DNA of 64,000 bases, taken from Sva-07 sp963716095. GTDB taxonomy: Bacteria > Actinomycetota > Acidimicrobiia > Acidimicrobiales > Ilumatobacteraceae. How positions within the stretch are numbered: the first letter of the stretch is position 1; each line of letters starts with the position of its first letter. The translations under genes and the position numbers were made by a program. Positions 36,408 to 44,353 of this stretch are shown here, piece after piece. Location: positions 1-64,000 of the forward strand of contig CAVQSV010000003.1 of NCBI GenBank assembly GCA_963716095.1. Direction: 5' to 3'. The notes under the pieces are model-generated. The model was not told the DNA's origin. It did no database searches and worked only from the letters and a program-made list of their open reading frames with translations.

Positions 36408-39344
36408 TCAGAGGATGTCGCGGAGGAAGCGGCCGGTGTGGCTCGCGTCGAGCGAGGCGATGTGCTCGGGGGTGCCCTCACCGACGATCAGGCCGCCACC
36501 GTTGCCGCCATTCGGCCCGAGGTCGATCACCCAGTCGGCGGTCTTGATCACGTCGAGGCTGTGCTCGATCACCAGCACCGTGTTGCCCTGATCCACCAGA
36601 CGCTGCAGCACCGTGAGCAACCGCTTGACGTCGTCGAAGTGCAGACCCGTGGTCGGCTCGTCGAGCAGGTAGATCGTGTGACCGGTCGACCGCTTGGCCA
36701 GCTCCGCCGACAGCTTCACGCGCTGCGCTTCGCCACCCGAGAGCGTCGGCGCCGACTGCCCGAGCCGCACGTACCCGAGGCCGACGTCGACCAACGTCTG
36801 CATGTAGCGCGCGATGCCGGGCTGATTGGCGAAGAAGTCGACCGCCTCGGCGACCGGCATGTCGAGCACCTCGGCGATGTTCTTGCCCTTGAACTCGATG
36901 TCGAGCGTGTCGCGGTTGTACCGGGCGCCGTGGCACACCTCGCAGGGCACGTACACGTCGGGCAGGAAGTGCATCTCGATCTTCAACGTGCCGTCGCCCG
37001 AACACGCTTCGCAACGCCCACCCTTGACGTTGAACGAGAACCGTCCCGGCATGTACCCGCGCACCTTCGCCTCGTTGGTCGAGGCGAACAGCTTGCGAAC
37101 GTTGTCGAACACGCCCGTGTAGGTCGCGGGGTTCGAGCGGGGCGTGCGACCGATCGGCGACTGATCCATGTCGATGACCTTGTCGAGGAACTCGATGCCG
37201 TCGATCCGCTTGTGCTTGCCGGCGGACATCTTCGACTTGTAGATCCGCTGCATCAACACCGGCAGCAGGATGTCGCGCACCAACGTCGACTTGCCCGAAC
37301 CGGACACCCCGGTGACGGCAACGAAATTGCCCAGCGGGATGTCGACCTCGATGTTCTGGAGGTTGTGCTCGCGGGCGCCCTGGATGCGCAGGAACTCGAG
37401 GCCCTGGGGTCGACGCTGCTCGGGCACGGGGATCTTCTTGCGACCCGAGAGGTACTGGCCGGTGACCGACGCCTTGACCTTGTTGATCCCCGGCACCTTG
37501 CCCGAGTAGACGACCTCGCCACCGTGTTCGCCGGCGCCGGGTCCGATGTCGACGATCCAGTCGCTCTCGCGGATCGTCTCCTCGTCGTGTTCGACGACGA
37601 TCACGGTGTTGCCGAGATCTCGGAGTCGGGTGAGGGTGTCGATCAGCCGCTTGTTGTCGCGCTGATGCAGCCCGATCGACGGCTCGTCGAGCACGTAGAG
37701 CGTGCCCACGAGCCCGGAGCCGATCTGCGATGCCAGCCGGATGCGCTGCGCTTCGCCACCGGCGAGCGTGCCCGCCGAACGCGACATGGTGAGGTAGTCG
37801 AGGCCGACGTCGAGCAGGAATCCCAATCGAGCGTTGATCTCCTTGGTGACCCGCTCGGCGATCATCCGATCGCGTTCGGTCAGCTCCAGCGCAGCGAGGA
37901 ACTTCGCCGACTCGCCGATCGACATGTCGGCCACTTCGGAGATGTTCTTGTCCTCGATCGTGACAGCCAGCGTCGACGGTTTCAGGCGAGCACCGTCGCA
38001 TGTCGAGCACGCCACGAGCCGCATGTACCCCTCGTACTGGTCGCGGGCCCAGTCGCTGTCGCTGCCCTCGTGGCGCCGCTTGATCCACGGGATCACGCCT
38101 TCGTATTCGGTCGAGTACGACCGAGACCGTCCATAACGGTTCTTGTACTTGACGGTCATCTTCCCCTTCACACCATGGAGGATGACCTTCTGCTGCTTGG
38201 CCGTGAGGTCCTCCCACGGCGCGCTCATGTCGATGCCCTGCGCTTCGGCGACCGACTCGAGCATCCGGGTGAAGTACTGCGTGTTGGCTGATCGCCACGG
38301 CGCGATCGCACCGTCGAGCAACGACATCTCGGGGTCGGGGATGATCAGTTCGGGATCGACCTCGAACGTCGTGCCGAGCCCGTCGCACGCGGCGCATGCA
38401 CCGTACGGCGAGTTGAACGAGAAGTTGCGCGGCGCCGGCTCGTCGTAGCTGGTGCCACAGACCGGACACGCCAGGTGCTGACTGAACGTCAACGTCTCGG
38501 GCTGCGCTTCAGCCCCTTTGGCGCCCTCTCGTGGCACCACTTCGATCTCGGCGACACCGTCGGCCAGACCGAGCGCCTGTTCCAACGAGTCGGTGAGCCG
38601 CCGCTCGATGCCCTCTTTCAACACCAGCCGGTCGACGACGATCTCGATCTTGTGGTTCTCGTACTTCGCGAGACGCTCGTCTCGCTTGAGGAACTCGTCG
38701 ATGTCGACCGTCTCACCGTCGATGCGCGCACGCACGTAGCCCTGACCCGACAGATCTTCGAGCAGCGTGTCGTACTCGCCCTTGCGGCCACGAACCACCG
38801 GCGCGAGGACCTGGAAGCGGATGCCGTCATCCATGTCGAGGATGCGGTCGACGATCTGCTGCGGGGTCTGACGTTGCAGCTTGGTGCCGTCGTTCGGGCA
38901 GTGCTGCACACCGATACGGGCGTAGAGCAAGCGGAGGTAGTCGTAGACCTCGGTGATCGTGCCGACGGTGGACCGAGGGTTGCGGCTGCCCGACTTCTGA
39001 TCGATCGAGATCGCCGGCGACAACCCTTCGATGATGTCGACGTCGGGCTTGTCCATCTGCCCGAGGAACTGGCGCGCATACGAGCTCAACGACTCGACGT
39101 ACCGCCGCTGCCCTTCCGCGTAGATCGTGTCGAACGCCAAGCTCGATTTGCCCGAACCCGACAGCCCGGTGAACACGATCAGCTTGTCGCGCGGCAGCTC
39201 GACGTTGACGTTCTTGAGGTTGTGCTCTCGGGCGCCTCGAACCACGATCTGTGGCTCGTCGGCCTTCGCCTTGCGCTTGCGGGGAGCTGACTTCTTGGGC
39301 GTCGCCGCGGGCGTCGTGCCGGTGGCGGAGGTACTGGCGGCCAT
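36408..39344 (-). CDS. uvrA: Excinuclease ABC subunit A
   Basis: 978 residues, damage-sensing ATPase dimer of nucleotide-excision repair. Two ABC modules: Walker A GLSGSGKSS (about residue 61) and GVSGSGKST, signatures LAGGEAQRIRLASQIG and LSGGEAQRVKLSAELA, and Walker B-type YVLDEPSIGLH and YLLDEPTTGLH. Zinc modules include CPVCGTSYDEP...GACAACDGLG, CSTCDGARL and CEACSGDG...CEVCHGARYN. A Lys/Ala-rich N-terminal extension of about 30 residues (KKSAPRKRKAK) precedes the usual start. A LexA box lies 19 bases upstream of the ATG at 39344. Intact. Confidence 0.97.
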   Translation of the reverse strand: MAASTSATGTTPAATPKKSAPRKRKAKADEPQIVVRGAREHNLKNVNVELPRDKLIVFTGLSGSGKSSLAFDTIYAEGQRRYVESLSSYARQFLGQMDKPDVDIIEGLSPAISIDQKSGSRNPRSTVGTITEVYDYLRLLYARIGVQHCPNDGTKLQRQTPQQIVDRILDMDDGIRFQVLAPVVRGRKGEYDTLLEDLSGQGYVRARIDGETVDIDEFLKRDERLAKYENHKIEIVVDRLVLKEGIERRLTDSLEQALGLADGVAEIEVVPREGAKGAEAQPETLTFSQHLACPVCGTSYDEPAPRNFSFNSPYGACAACDGLGTTFEVDPELIIPDPEMSLLDGAIAPWRSANTQYFTRMLESVAEAQGIDMSAPWEDLTAKQQKVILHGVKGKMTVKYKNRYGRSRSYSTEYEGVIPWIKRRHEGSDSDWARDQYEGYMRLVACSTCDGARLKPSTLAVTIEDKNISEVADMSIGESAKFLAALELTERDRMIAERVTKEINARLGFLLDVGLDYLTMSRSAGTLAGGEAQRIRLASQIGSGLVGTLYVLDEPSIGLHQRDNKRLIDTLTRLRDLGNTVIVVEHDEETIRESDWIVDIGPGAGEHGGEVVYSGKVPGINKVKASVTGQYLSGRKKIPVPEQRRPQGLEFLRIQGAREHNLQNIEVDIPLGNFVAVTGVSGSGKSTLVRDILLPVLMQRIYKSKMSAGKHKRIDGIEFLDKVIDMDQSPIGRTPRSNPATYTGVFDNVRKLFASTNEAKVRGYMPGRFSFNVKGGRCEACSGDGTLKIEMHFLPDVYVPCEVCHGARYNRDTLDIEFKGKNIAEVLDMPVAEAVDFFANQPGIARYMQTLVDVGLGYVRLGQSAPTLSGGEAQRVKLSAELAKRSTGHTIYLLDEPTTGLHFDDVKRLLTVLQRLVDQGNTVLVIEHSLDVIKTADWVIDLGPNGGNGGGLIVGEGTPEHIASLDASHTGRFLRDIL

Positions 39345-39362
39345 CGGGTCAGAGCCTAGCGC

Positions 39363-39376
39363 CGAACATGTGTTCC
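39363..39376. promoter_or_regulatory. LexA (SOS) box upstream of uvrA
   Basis: CGAACATGTGTTCC matches the actinobacterial/Gram-positive LexA consensus CGAAC-N4-GTTCG in 13 of 14 positions counting the free spacer. It ends 19 bases before the uvrA start on the minus strand, so LexA bound here would block uvrA. A similar box lies before uvrB. Confidence 0.75.
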
Positions 39377-39403
39377 GCTCAACGGAGCCCCCGGCCGAAC
39401 GGC

Positions 39404-39697
39404 TCAACAGCGGTATTGCACGGCCGACCGCTCGGCGACTCGGCCGACGATGACGTCGGCGATGAACGCCGCGTGCGTCGGATCATCGCGGTAGACGACG
39501 TAGTCGTCTGCAGAGTCGAAGTCGGCCACGATGACGTAGTCGAAGTTGCCATCGTTGATCTCGGCATCAGCGCCGTGTCGGTACGCACGGATCACCGAGA
39601 TCGCCTCGGGCAACTCGTCGAGCCGGCGAGCGACCTCGGCGACGTGCGCATCGTCGACCCCGTCGGCCCAGCGGAACATCACCACATGACGGAACAC
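39404..39697 (-). CDS. Dabb (stress-responsive A/B barrel) domain protein
   Basis: 97 residues. VFRHVVMFRWADGVDDAHVAEVARRLDEL opens a ferredoxin-like dimeric barrel with the conserved RHVVMF...W. DYVIVADFDSADDYVVYRDDPTHAAFIADV is the typical second half. The GTG at 39697 is taken as start, since the frame upstream is not family sequence. Such proteins are small dimers of mostly unknown role; some cyclise polyketides. Confidence 0.8.
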   Translation of the reverse strand: MFRHVVMFRWADGVDDAHVAEVARRLDELPEAISVIRAYRHGADAEINDGNFDYVIVADFDSADDYVVYRDDPTHAAFIADVIVGRVAERSAVQYRC

Positions 39698-39771
39698 CTC
39701 AGACCTCCTCTGCCGTTGCGACGGCACGCTCGTACGTCAGATGATCGTAGGTCGGTCTGCGTCCGTCACCG

Positions 39772-41577
39772 TCAGCGCCGCTCAGTTCGGCGCAGCGATG
39801 GGCGCCGGCGAGCATGGGGGAAGACTTCGGAGAACTTCGCTTCGGCCACGTCGGTGCCGACGAGCACCAGCTCGCCGGTGGCGGGAAGCGGCTCGTTCGG
39901 GTCGGGGTTGCCCTCGAGCACGCCGTTGCGCTCGACGGCGACGACGTTGCAGTGCGTGCGACGATGCACGTGAGCCGCTGCCAAGGTGGTTCCCGCGAGT
40001 TCCTTCGGGATCGGTGTGCGGAACACGTTGAGGCCCTGTGCGACCAGCACGGTCTCATCGCCGCGCAGGTGATTCCAGATGGCCGCCGAGCCCGTGCCTG
40101 CGTACGACAGCACGGCATCAGCGCCGGCGCGATACAAGGTGGACACGTTCCGGTCGAGCTTCGAACGCGACACGATCCGAGCGTCGGGTCGCAACCCTCG
40201 GCAGTAGCGCGTGAGGTAGACGTTGACGTTGTCGTCGTGCGTCGTGATCAGGATCGCCCCGGCTTCGTCGATGCCCGCAGCCTTCAACACCGATCGATCG
40301 GCAGCGTCGCCGATCACGTACTTCGCGCCCTCTCGTTGGCGCTCCGGGAGCTGCTCGACGATCACCGACTCGATGCCTTCGGCAGCGAATGCCGCTGCGA
40401 TCGCACGTCCGACCCGACCACCGCCGATGATCACCGCCCGATTCGTCGCCGTCGAGTTCGTGGCATAGCACTCGTCGTATGCAGCGAGCTGCGCGGCAGT
40501 ACCGGCGAGGATGAGCATCGATGAGTCGGTCAGCACCGTGTCGGCGGTGGCGATCGAGAAGACGCCGCGCCGCCACACCCCGATGATGCTCACACCGAGC
40601 CGCTTGCGCAGTTGCGCCTCGGCCAAGGTGCGCCCGAGCAGGTCGGTTCCCATCGGGCTCGCCTCGGCGATCTGCAACCCGGCGAACTCACCGATCACGT
40701 GGCTGTGGCCGGCCAACCCGAACGTACGCGCCGCCATCGCTGCGCCGAGGATCTCGCCGAGCTGCACGATGTGGTCGGCGCCGGCGATCTCGAGGATGTC
40801 GACCGACGCCGGCGAGTTGGCACTGGCGACGATCTCGACGTCAGGAGCGATCTCCCGAACGGTGAACGCGATGTTCGTGTTGATCTGGTCGGATTGCGTG
40901 GCGATCACGAGTGCCGCCTGATCGACGCGTGCGTTGCGGTACGTCTCCGGGTCGTCGAGTGCGCCGACCATCACGTTACGACCCTCGTCGTGGATCAGCC
41001 CCGCCTCGGCCACGTCCTCGACGAGCAGCACGTAGGGCACCTCCGCTTGATCGGCACGCTCGATGATCGCCGCCTCGACCGGGCCGAGCTGGGTGAGCAG
41101 CAGATGACCGGACATCGACGTCGGCAGCACGCGGGGCGCCCGGCGACGCTCGCGCTCGGTCATCCAGGGCATGAACACGAACTGGATGAACACGAACGGC
41201 AACATCACGAGCAGGAACGTCGAGCCGGCGAGCAACACGACCACCGAGAAGATGCGACCCGCATCGGACTCGAACGTGATGTCGCCGAAACCCAACGTGG
41301 TCATCGTGGTGAGCGTCCAGTACACGCTCGTCGGCCACGAGTACTCACGGTCCTCGTACTCCATCAGCGTGTGGAAGATGGTGCTGAACACCCCGACCAT
41401 CACCACGAAGACCACAGCGAGCGCGAGAAACGTCTTCTGTCGTCGCCGCCGCTCGGCCTGCTCGGCGGCACGCTGAGCACGCTCGTAGTGCTGCAGCGAC
41501 CGACCTCGGTGGTCGGGTTCACCCACCCGGACGCGCTGGGTGACCTGGGCGATCGTCGCCCCCAACGATTTCAGCAT
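39772..41577 (-). CDS. Potassium-channel protein with two TrkA-N/TrkA-C-like units
   Basis: 601 residues. Two membrane helices (FLALAVVFVVMVGVFSTIFH and VVVLLAGSTFLLVMLPFVFIQFVF) flank the pore with selectivity filter TMTTLGFGDI, matching the ion-channel T-x-G-[YF]-G-D signature. Two RCK-like Rossmann modules follow. The first is degenerate in its Gly motif (HLLLTQLGPVEAAII); the second has RAVIIGGGRVGRAIAAAF. TrkA-C-like parts follow each (EASPMGTDLLGRTLAEAQLR, GNPDPNEPLPATGELVLVG). It is a gated potassium channel of the inner membrane. Start 41577 has a GAGGTG site upstream. The C-terminal 20 residues are unusually Arg-rich. Confidence 0.88.
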   Translation of the reverse strand: MLKSLGATIAQVTQRVRVGEPDHRGRSLQHYERAQRAAEQAERRRRQKTFLALAVVFVVMVGVFSTIFHTLMEYEDREYSWPTSVYWTLTTMTTLGFGDITFESDAGRIFSVVVLLAGSTFLLVMLPFVFIQFVFMPWMTERERRRAPRVLPTSMSGHLLLTQLGPVEAAIIERADQAEVPYVLLVEDVAEAGLIHDEGRNVMVGALDDPETYRNARVDQAALVIATQSDQINTNIAFTVREIAPDVEIVASANSPASVDILEIAGADHIVQLGEILGAAMAARTFGLAGHSHVIGEFAGLQIAEASPMGTDLLGRTLAEAQLRKRLGVSIIGVWRRGVFSIATADTVLTDSSMLILAGTAAQLAAYDECYATNSTATNRAVIIGGGRVGRAIAAAFAAEGIESVIVEQLPERQREGAKYVIGDAADRSVLKAAGIDEAGAILITTHDDNVNVYLTRYCRGLRPDARIVSRSKLDRNVSTLYRAGADAVLSYAGTGSAAIWNHLRGDETVLVAQGLNVFRTPIPKELAGTTLAAAHVHRRTHCNVVAVERNGVLEGNPDPNEPLPATGELVLVGTDVAEAKFSEVFPHARRRPSLRRTERR

Positions 41578-41662
41578 GCGCACCTCACCGTCACCGATGA
41601 TGTCACAGGGCGATTGACGCAGCGTCCCCCACCGAACGGTTCCGCTCTGGCACAGTCGTGCC

Positions 41663-42802
41663 GTGCCAGCCGATGCGCGGACGATCTTCCCGACCGCCGT
41701 CACCGTTGCGCGTGCGCTCGTCGCAGCCCGCTGGCTGGTCCTGCTCTGGATGGTCGCGGTGGTCGTGGTGTCGTCCGAACGAGATGCGATCGAGCACCCA
41801 CTCGTCACCTGGCTCTGTGTCGCCGCCGTGGCCACGATCGCGGGCTGGACGACGTGGGCGGTGCGCACCGAACCAGCGCTGCTGTTCGGCACCGGATTTC
41901 TCGTCATCGAGGCGACGCTGGCGATCGGCCTGAGCGTCATCGACGGGTGGGTCTTCGAGCCCGGCCACGTCTTCGAGGTCTCTCAGAGTCTGGCCACGCA
42001 GTACCCCTTGATCGCCGTGATCTCGATCGGCCTCGCTCGCGGTCCGATCGTCGCCGGCGCGTTCGGGCTCCTCATGGGACCGGCCGAGTGGATCGGCGCC
42101 GTCCTCAACGAATTCGACGATTGGAGTGCACGCCACGTCGTCTCGCTCGTCGCCACCTCACTGTTCTACGCCGCTGCCGGCGCGGTCTTCGGCTGGCAGG
42201 CTCAGCTCCTGCGCCGCGCGGAGGCCGATATCGCCGATCGTCGGGCTCGCGACGACGTCGCTCGCGTCCTGCACGACACGGTGCTGCAGACGCTGGCGCT
42301 CGTCGAACGCCGCACCGCCGACACCGATCCGGACCTCGCCCGCACCGCACGGGAGGCCGATCGCGAGCTGCGTCGCTTCCTGTTCGGGAGCGCGACCCGG
42401 CTCGACGACACGTTGGAGCAGCGCGTGCGCGCGGCCGTCGAGCGAGCGGCTCGACATCACGATGCTGCGGCGACCGTGCCGATCAGCGTGAGCGTGGTCG
42501 ACACCGCTCCCCCGCCCCCCGACGCCGTGGCCGATGCCGTGGCGGCGGCGATCGGCGAGGCTGTCGCCAACGCGCTCGAACACGCAGCGGCGAGCCGCAT
42601 CGTGGTGTTCGTCGAAACCGACGACGACGGCGACGTGTTCGCCTCGGTCCGCGACGACGGGTCCGGTTTCGACACGAGCGAGCGACGCTCGGGCCACGGT
42701 GTCGACGAGTCGATCGTTGCGCGAATACGTGACGTCGGCGGCCGCGCCGAGGTGGTCAGCACACCCGGCACAGGCACCGAAGTGCGAGTGTGGTCGACAT
42801 GA
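41663..42802 (+). CDS. Sensor histidine kinase (HisKA_3 type)
   Basis: 379 residues. Five or so membrane helices in the first 185 residues (for example ARWLVLLWMVAVVVV, TWLCVAAVATIAGWTTW, LIAVISIGLA) have no large outside domain, so it probably senses the membrane or cytosol. The phosphorylation motif is VLHDTVLQTLALVERR with His204, and the ATPase has AVANALEHAA and VRDDGSGFD. The final glycine box is short (RSGHGVDESIVARI, STPGTGTEV). GTG start at 41663. The stop overlaps the response-regulator start (ATGA), a dedicated pair. It is divergent from the potassium-channel gene. Confidence 0.9.
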   Translation: MPADARTIFPTAVTVARALVAARWLVLLWMVAVVVVSSERDAIEHPLVTWLCVAAVATIAGWTTWAVRTEPALLFGTGFLVIEATLAIGLSVIDGWVFEPGHVFEVSQSLATQYPLIAVISIGLARGPIVAGAFGLLMGPAEWIGAVLNEFDDWSARHVVSLVATSLFYAAAGAVFGWQAQLLRRAEADIADRRARDDVARVLHDTVLQTLALVERRTADTDPDLARTAREADRELRRFLFGSATRLDDTLEQRVRAAVERAARHHDAAATVPISVSVVDTAPPPPDAVADAVAAAIGEAVANALEHAAASRIVVFVETDDDGDVFASVRDDGSGFDTSERRSGHGVDESIVARIRDVGGRAEVVSTPGTGTEVRVWST

Positions 42803-43450
42803 GCAGCGATCCGGCGAGCGGCCATCCGACAGCCGTGATCCGTTTGGTGTTGGCCGACGATCACGAACTGATGCGATCAGGATTGCGGGGGGAGCTCGGT
42901 GACCGTTTCCAGGTCGTCGGCGAGGCCGACGACGCCGAGGGCGCCATCGACGTGATCACGGCACGGCGACCCGATCTCGTCGTCTCCGATCTGCACATGC
43001 CTCGAGGGGGCGGCTTGGCGGTCGTCCAAGCGTGCGCAACGTTCTGCCCGATCGTGATCCTCACCGTCAGTGAGGCCGAGAGCGACCTCCTCGACGCGGT
43101 CGCCGCCGGCGCGGCCGGCTATCTGGTGAAGAGTGCCCCGATCGACGAGATCCGGTCCGCGCTCCTGGCGGCCGCCGCCGGTGAGCCGGTCTTCTCTCCA
43201 TCGCTTGCCGCGCTGAGTGCTCGGCGAGTTCCGCCGTCTCGCGAAGGCCGCCGACACCAACCCGCTCTCCGAACGCGAACGCCAGGTCCTGCAGTTGGTC
43301 GCCCGCGGGCACACCTACAAAGAGATCGGTGCCGAACTCGACATCTCCCCCAAGACCGCCGAGAACCACGTTCGCAACATCCTCGGCAAGCTCCACCTGT
43401 CGCGCCGCAGCGACCTCGTCCGCTACGCCGTCGAACACGGCCTGGACTGA
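42799..43450 (+). CDS. LuxR-family response regulator (one frameshift)
   Basis: About 217 residues after repair. Receiver domain: LVLADDHELMRSGL, phospho-acceptor Asp64 in VVSDLHMPRGGG, and YLVKSA with the conserved Lys. C-terminal LuxR helix-turn-helix: NPLSERERQVLQLVARGHTYKEIGAELDISPKTAENHVRNIL (given here in full only to mark the region 155-197; key parts LSERERQVL and TAENHV). The frame breaks near 43217 in the linker. One added CG gives LSVLGEFRRLAK. Its targets are unknown; the flanking small membrane proteins are candidates. Confidence 0.87.
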
Positions 43451-43765
43451 CCCGCAGCCGACCGGCGTCGCCGCCGGAGAGCGAGCGGCAACGCACCGAT
43501 CGACGCACCCACGGCTGCGGGTAGTCCGACGAACGGCACCCACACGAGCAGCCACAGCAACGCAACGCTGAACACCCCTGCCCCGATCGATGTGGAAATG
43601 CGCGCGGTTCGCCGCCACCCCGCGATCAGCGAACACGTCGTCGACGTACAGCGCGACGCCCACTGCGGTGAGCACCGAGAACAGCACAACGGCTGCAGCG
43701 ACGCCCAAGACCACGAGTATCAGACCGGTGCAGTCGCTCTGCTCGCAGATCGCTCCGGCGATCAC
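43423..43765 (-). CDS. Small two-helix membrane protein (one frameshift)
   Basis: About 114 residues after repair. First helix LILVVLGVAAAVVLFSVLTAVGVALYV, second ALLWLLVWVPFVGLPAAVGASIGALPLAL, with an Arg-rich tail. The frame breaks near 43604 in CGCGCG. One added CG gives VAANRARISTSIGAGVFSVA. The GTG start shares bases with the stop of the next upstream gene (GTGA). Its 3' end overlaps the response-regulator end by 28 bases on the opposite strand. No known domain. Confidence 0.6.
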
Positions 43766-44139
43766 GGCGTCGTCCCCTCGTCGACGATTCGGGCAACCTG
43801 CGGGCCACTTCGGCCGGTGATCGGATGCTCCCGTCGGTAGCGCTTCGTCATGCGTCGCTGCCAGACGGCGGCAGGAGCTGCGCCGACCACCAGGGCCAGA
43901 GCGAGAAGTGCCGAGACGTCCGTGGCGCCGAATGCCACGGCGAGCAGGAGCAGCCCGATGCCGGCGGTGCAGACACTCGCCGTCGTCCGACGTGTCGCCG
44001 GCGACCAACCGTGGCGCTCGAGTGCAGCGGACAACGCCATCGCCCAGAGCGTCCAGACGACGCCAATGACGGCGACGGCGCCGACGACCGCGACGAAGAA
44101 GAGGAAGTACACGCCGTCGCAGTTGCCATCAGTGCACAC
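43762..44139 (-). CDS. Small membrane protein with three hydrophobic segments
   Basis: 125 residues. A short N-terminus with two Cys (MCTDGNCDG) precedes a first helix (VYFLFFVAVVGAVAVIGVVWTLW), then helices TASVCTAGIGLLLLAVAFG and VSALLALALVVGAAPAAVW, and a basic C-terminus. It is coupled to the following small membrane gene by a GTGA overlap, which suggests they work together. The function is unknown. Confidence 0.6.
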   Translation of the reverse strand: MCTDGNCDGVYFLFFVAVVGAVAVIGVVWTLWAMALSAALERHGWSPATRRTTASVCTAGIGLLLLAVAFGATDVSALLALALVVGAAPAAVWQRRMTKRYRREHPITGRSGPQVARIVDEGTTP

Positions 44140-44258
44140 AGCGCCACCCCTTGCCGATTGTGGCGGTTGGGTGAAGATCGGTCCATCGTCTCGATTCGTC
44201 GCGTTCGGTCATGTCATCGATCGTCGTGGATCGACAGGTGCGTGTCGATCGGGACAAT

Positions 44259-44309
44259 CCCCCACGACGGCGTGGGGGTACGCGGATTCCCCAGGGGTCG
44301 CTGGGGGAT
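44259..44309. promoter_or_regulatory. Two GC-rich hairpins in tandem
   Basis: CCCCCACG (44259-44266) and CGTGGGGG (44271-44278) pair perfectly over a 4-base loop. TTCCCCAG (44287-44294) and CTGGGGGA (44301-44308) pair with one G-T-type wobble. The pair lies in the 214-base gap between divergent membrane-protein genes, upstream of the large plus-strand gene. They may act as an attenuator or a binding site. No T-run follows. Confidence 0.35.
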
Positions 44310-44353
44310 TCACCCGATGGCGCAACCGGCCGTCGACGTTCACGATCGGAGGC

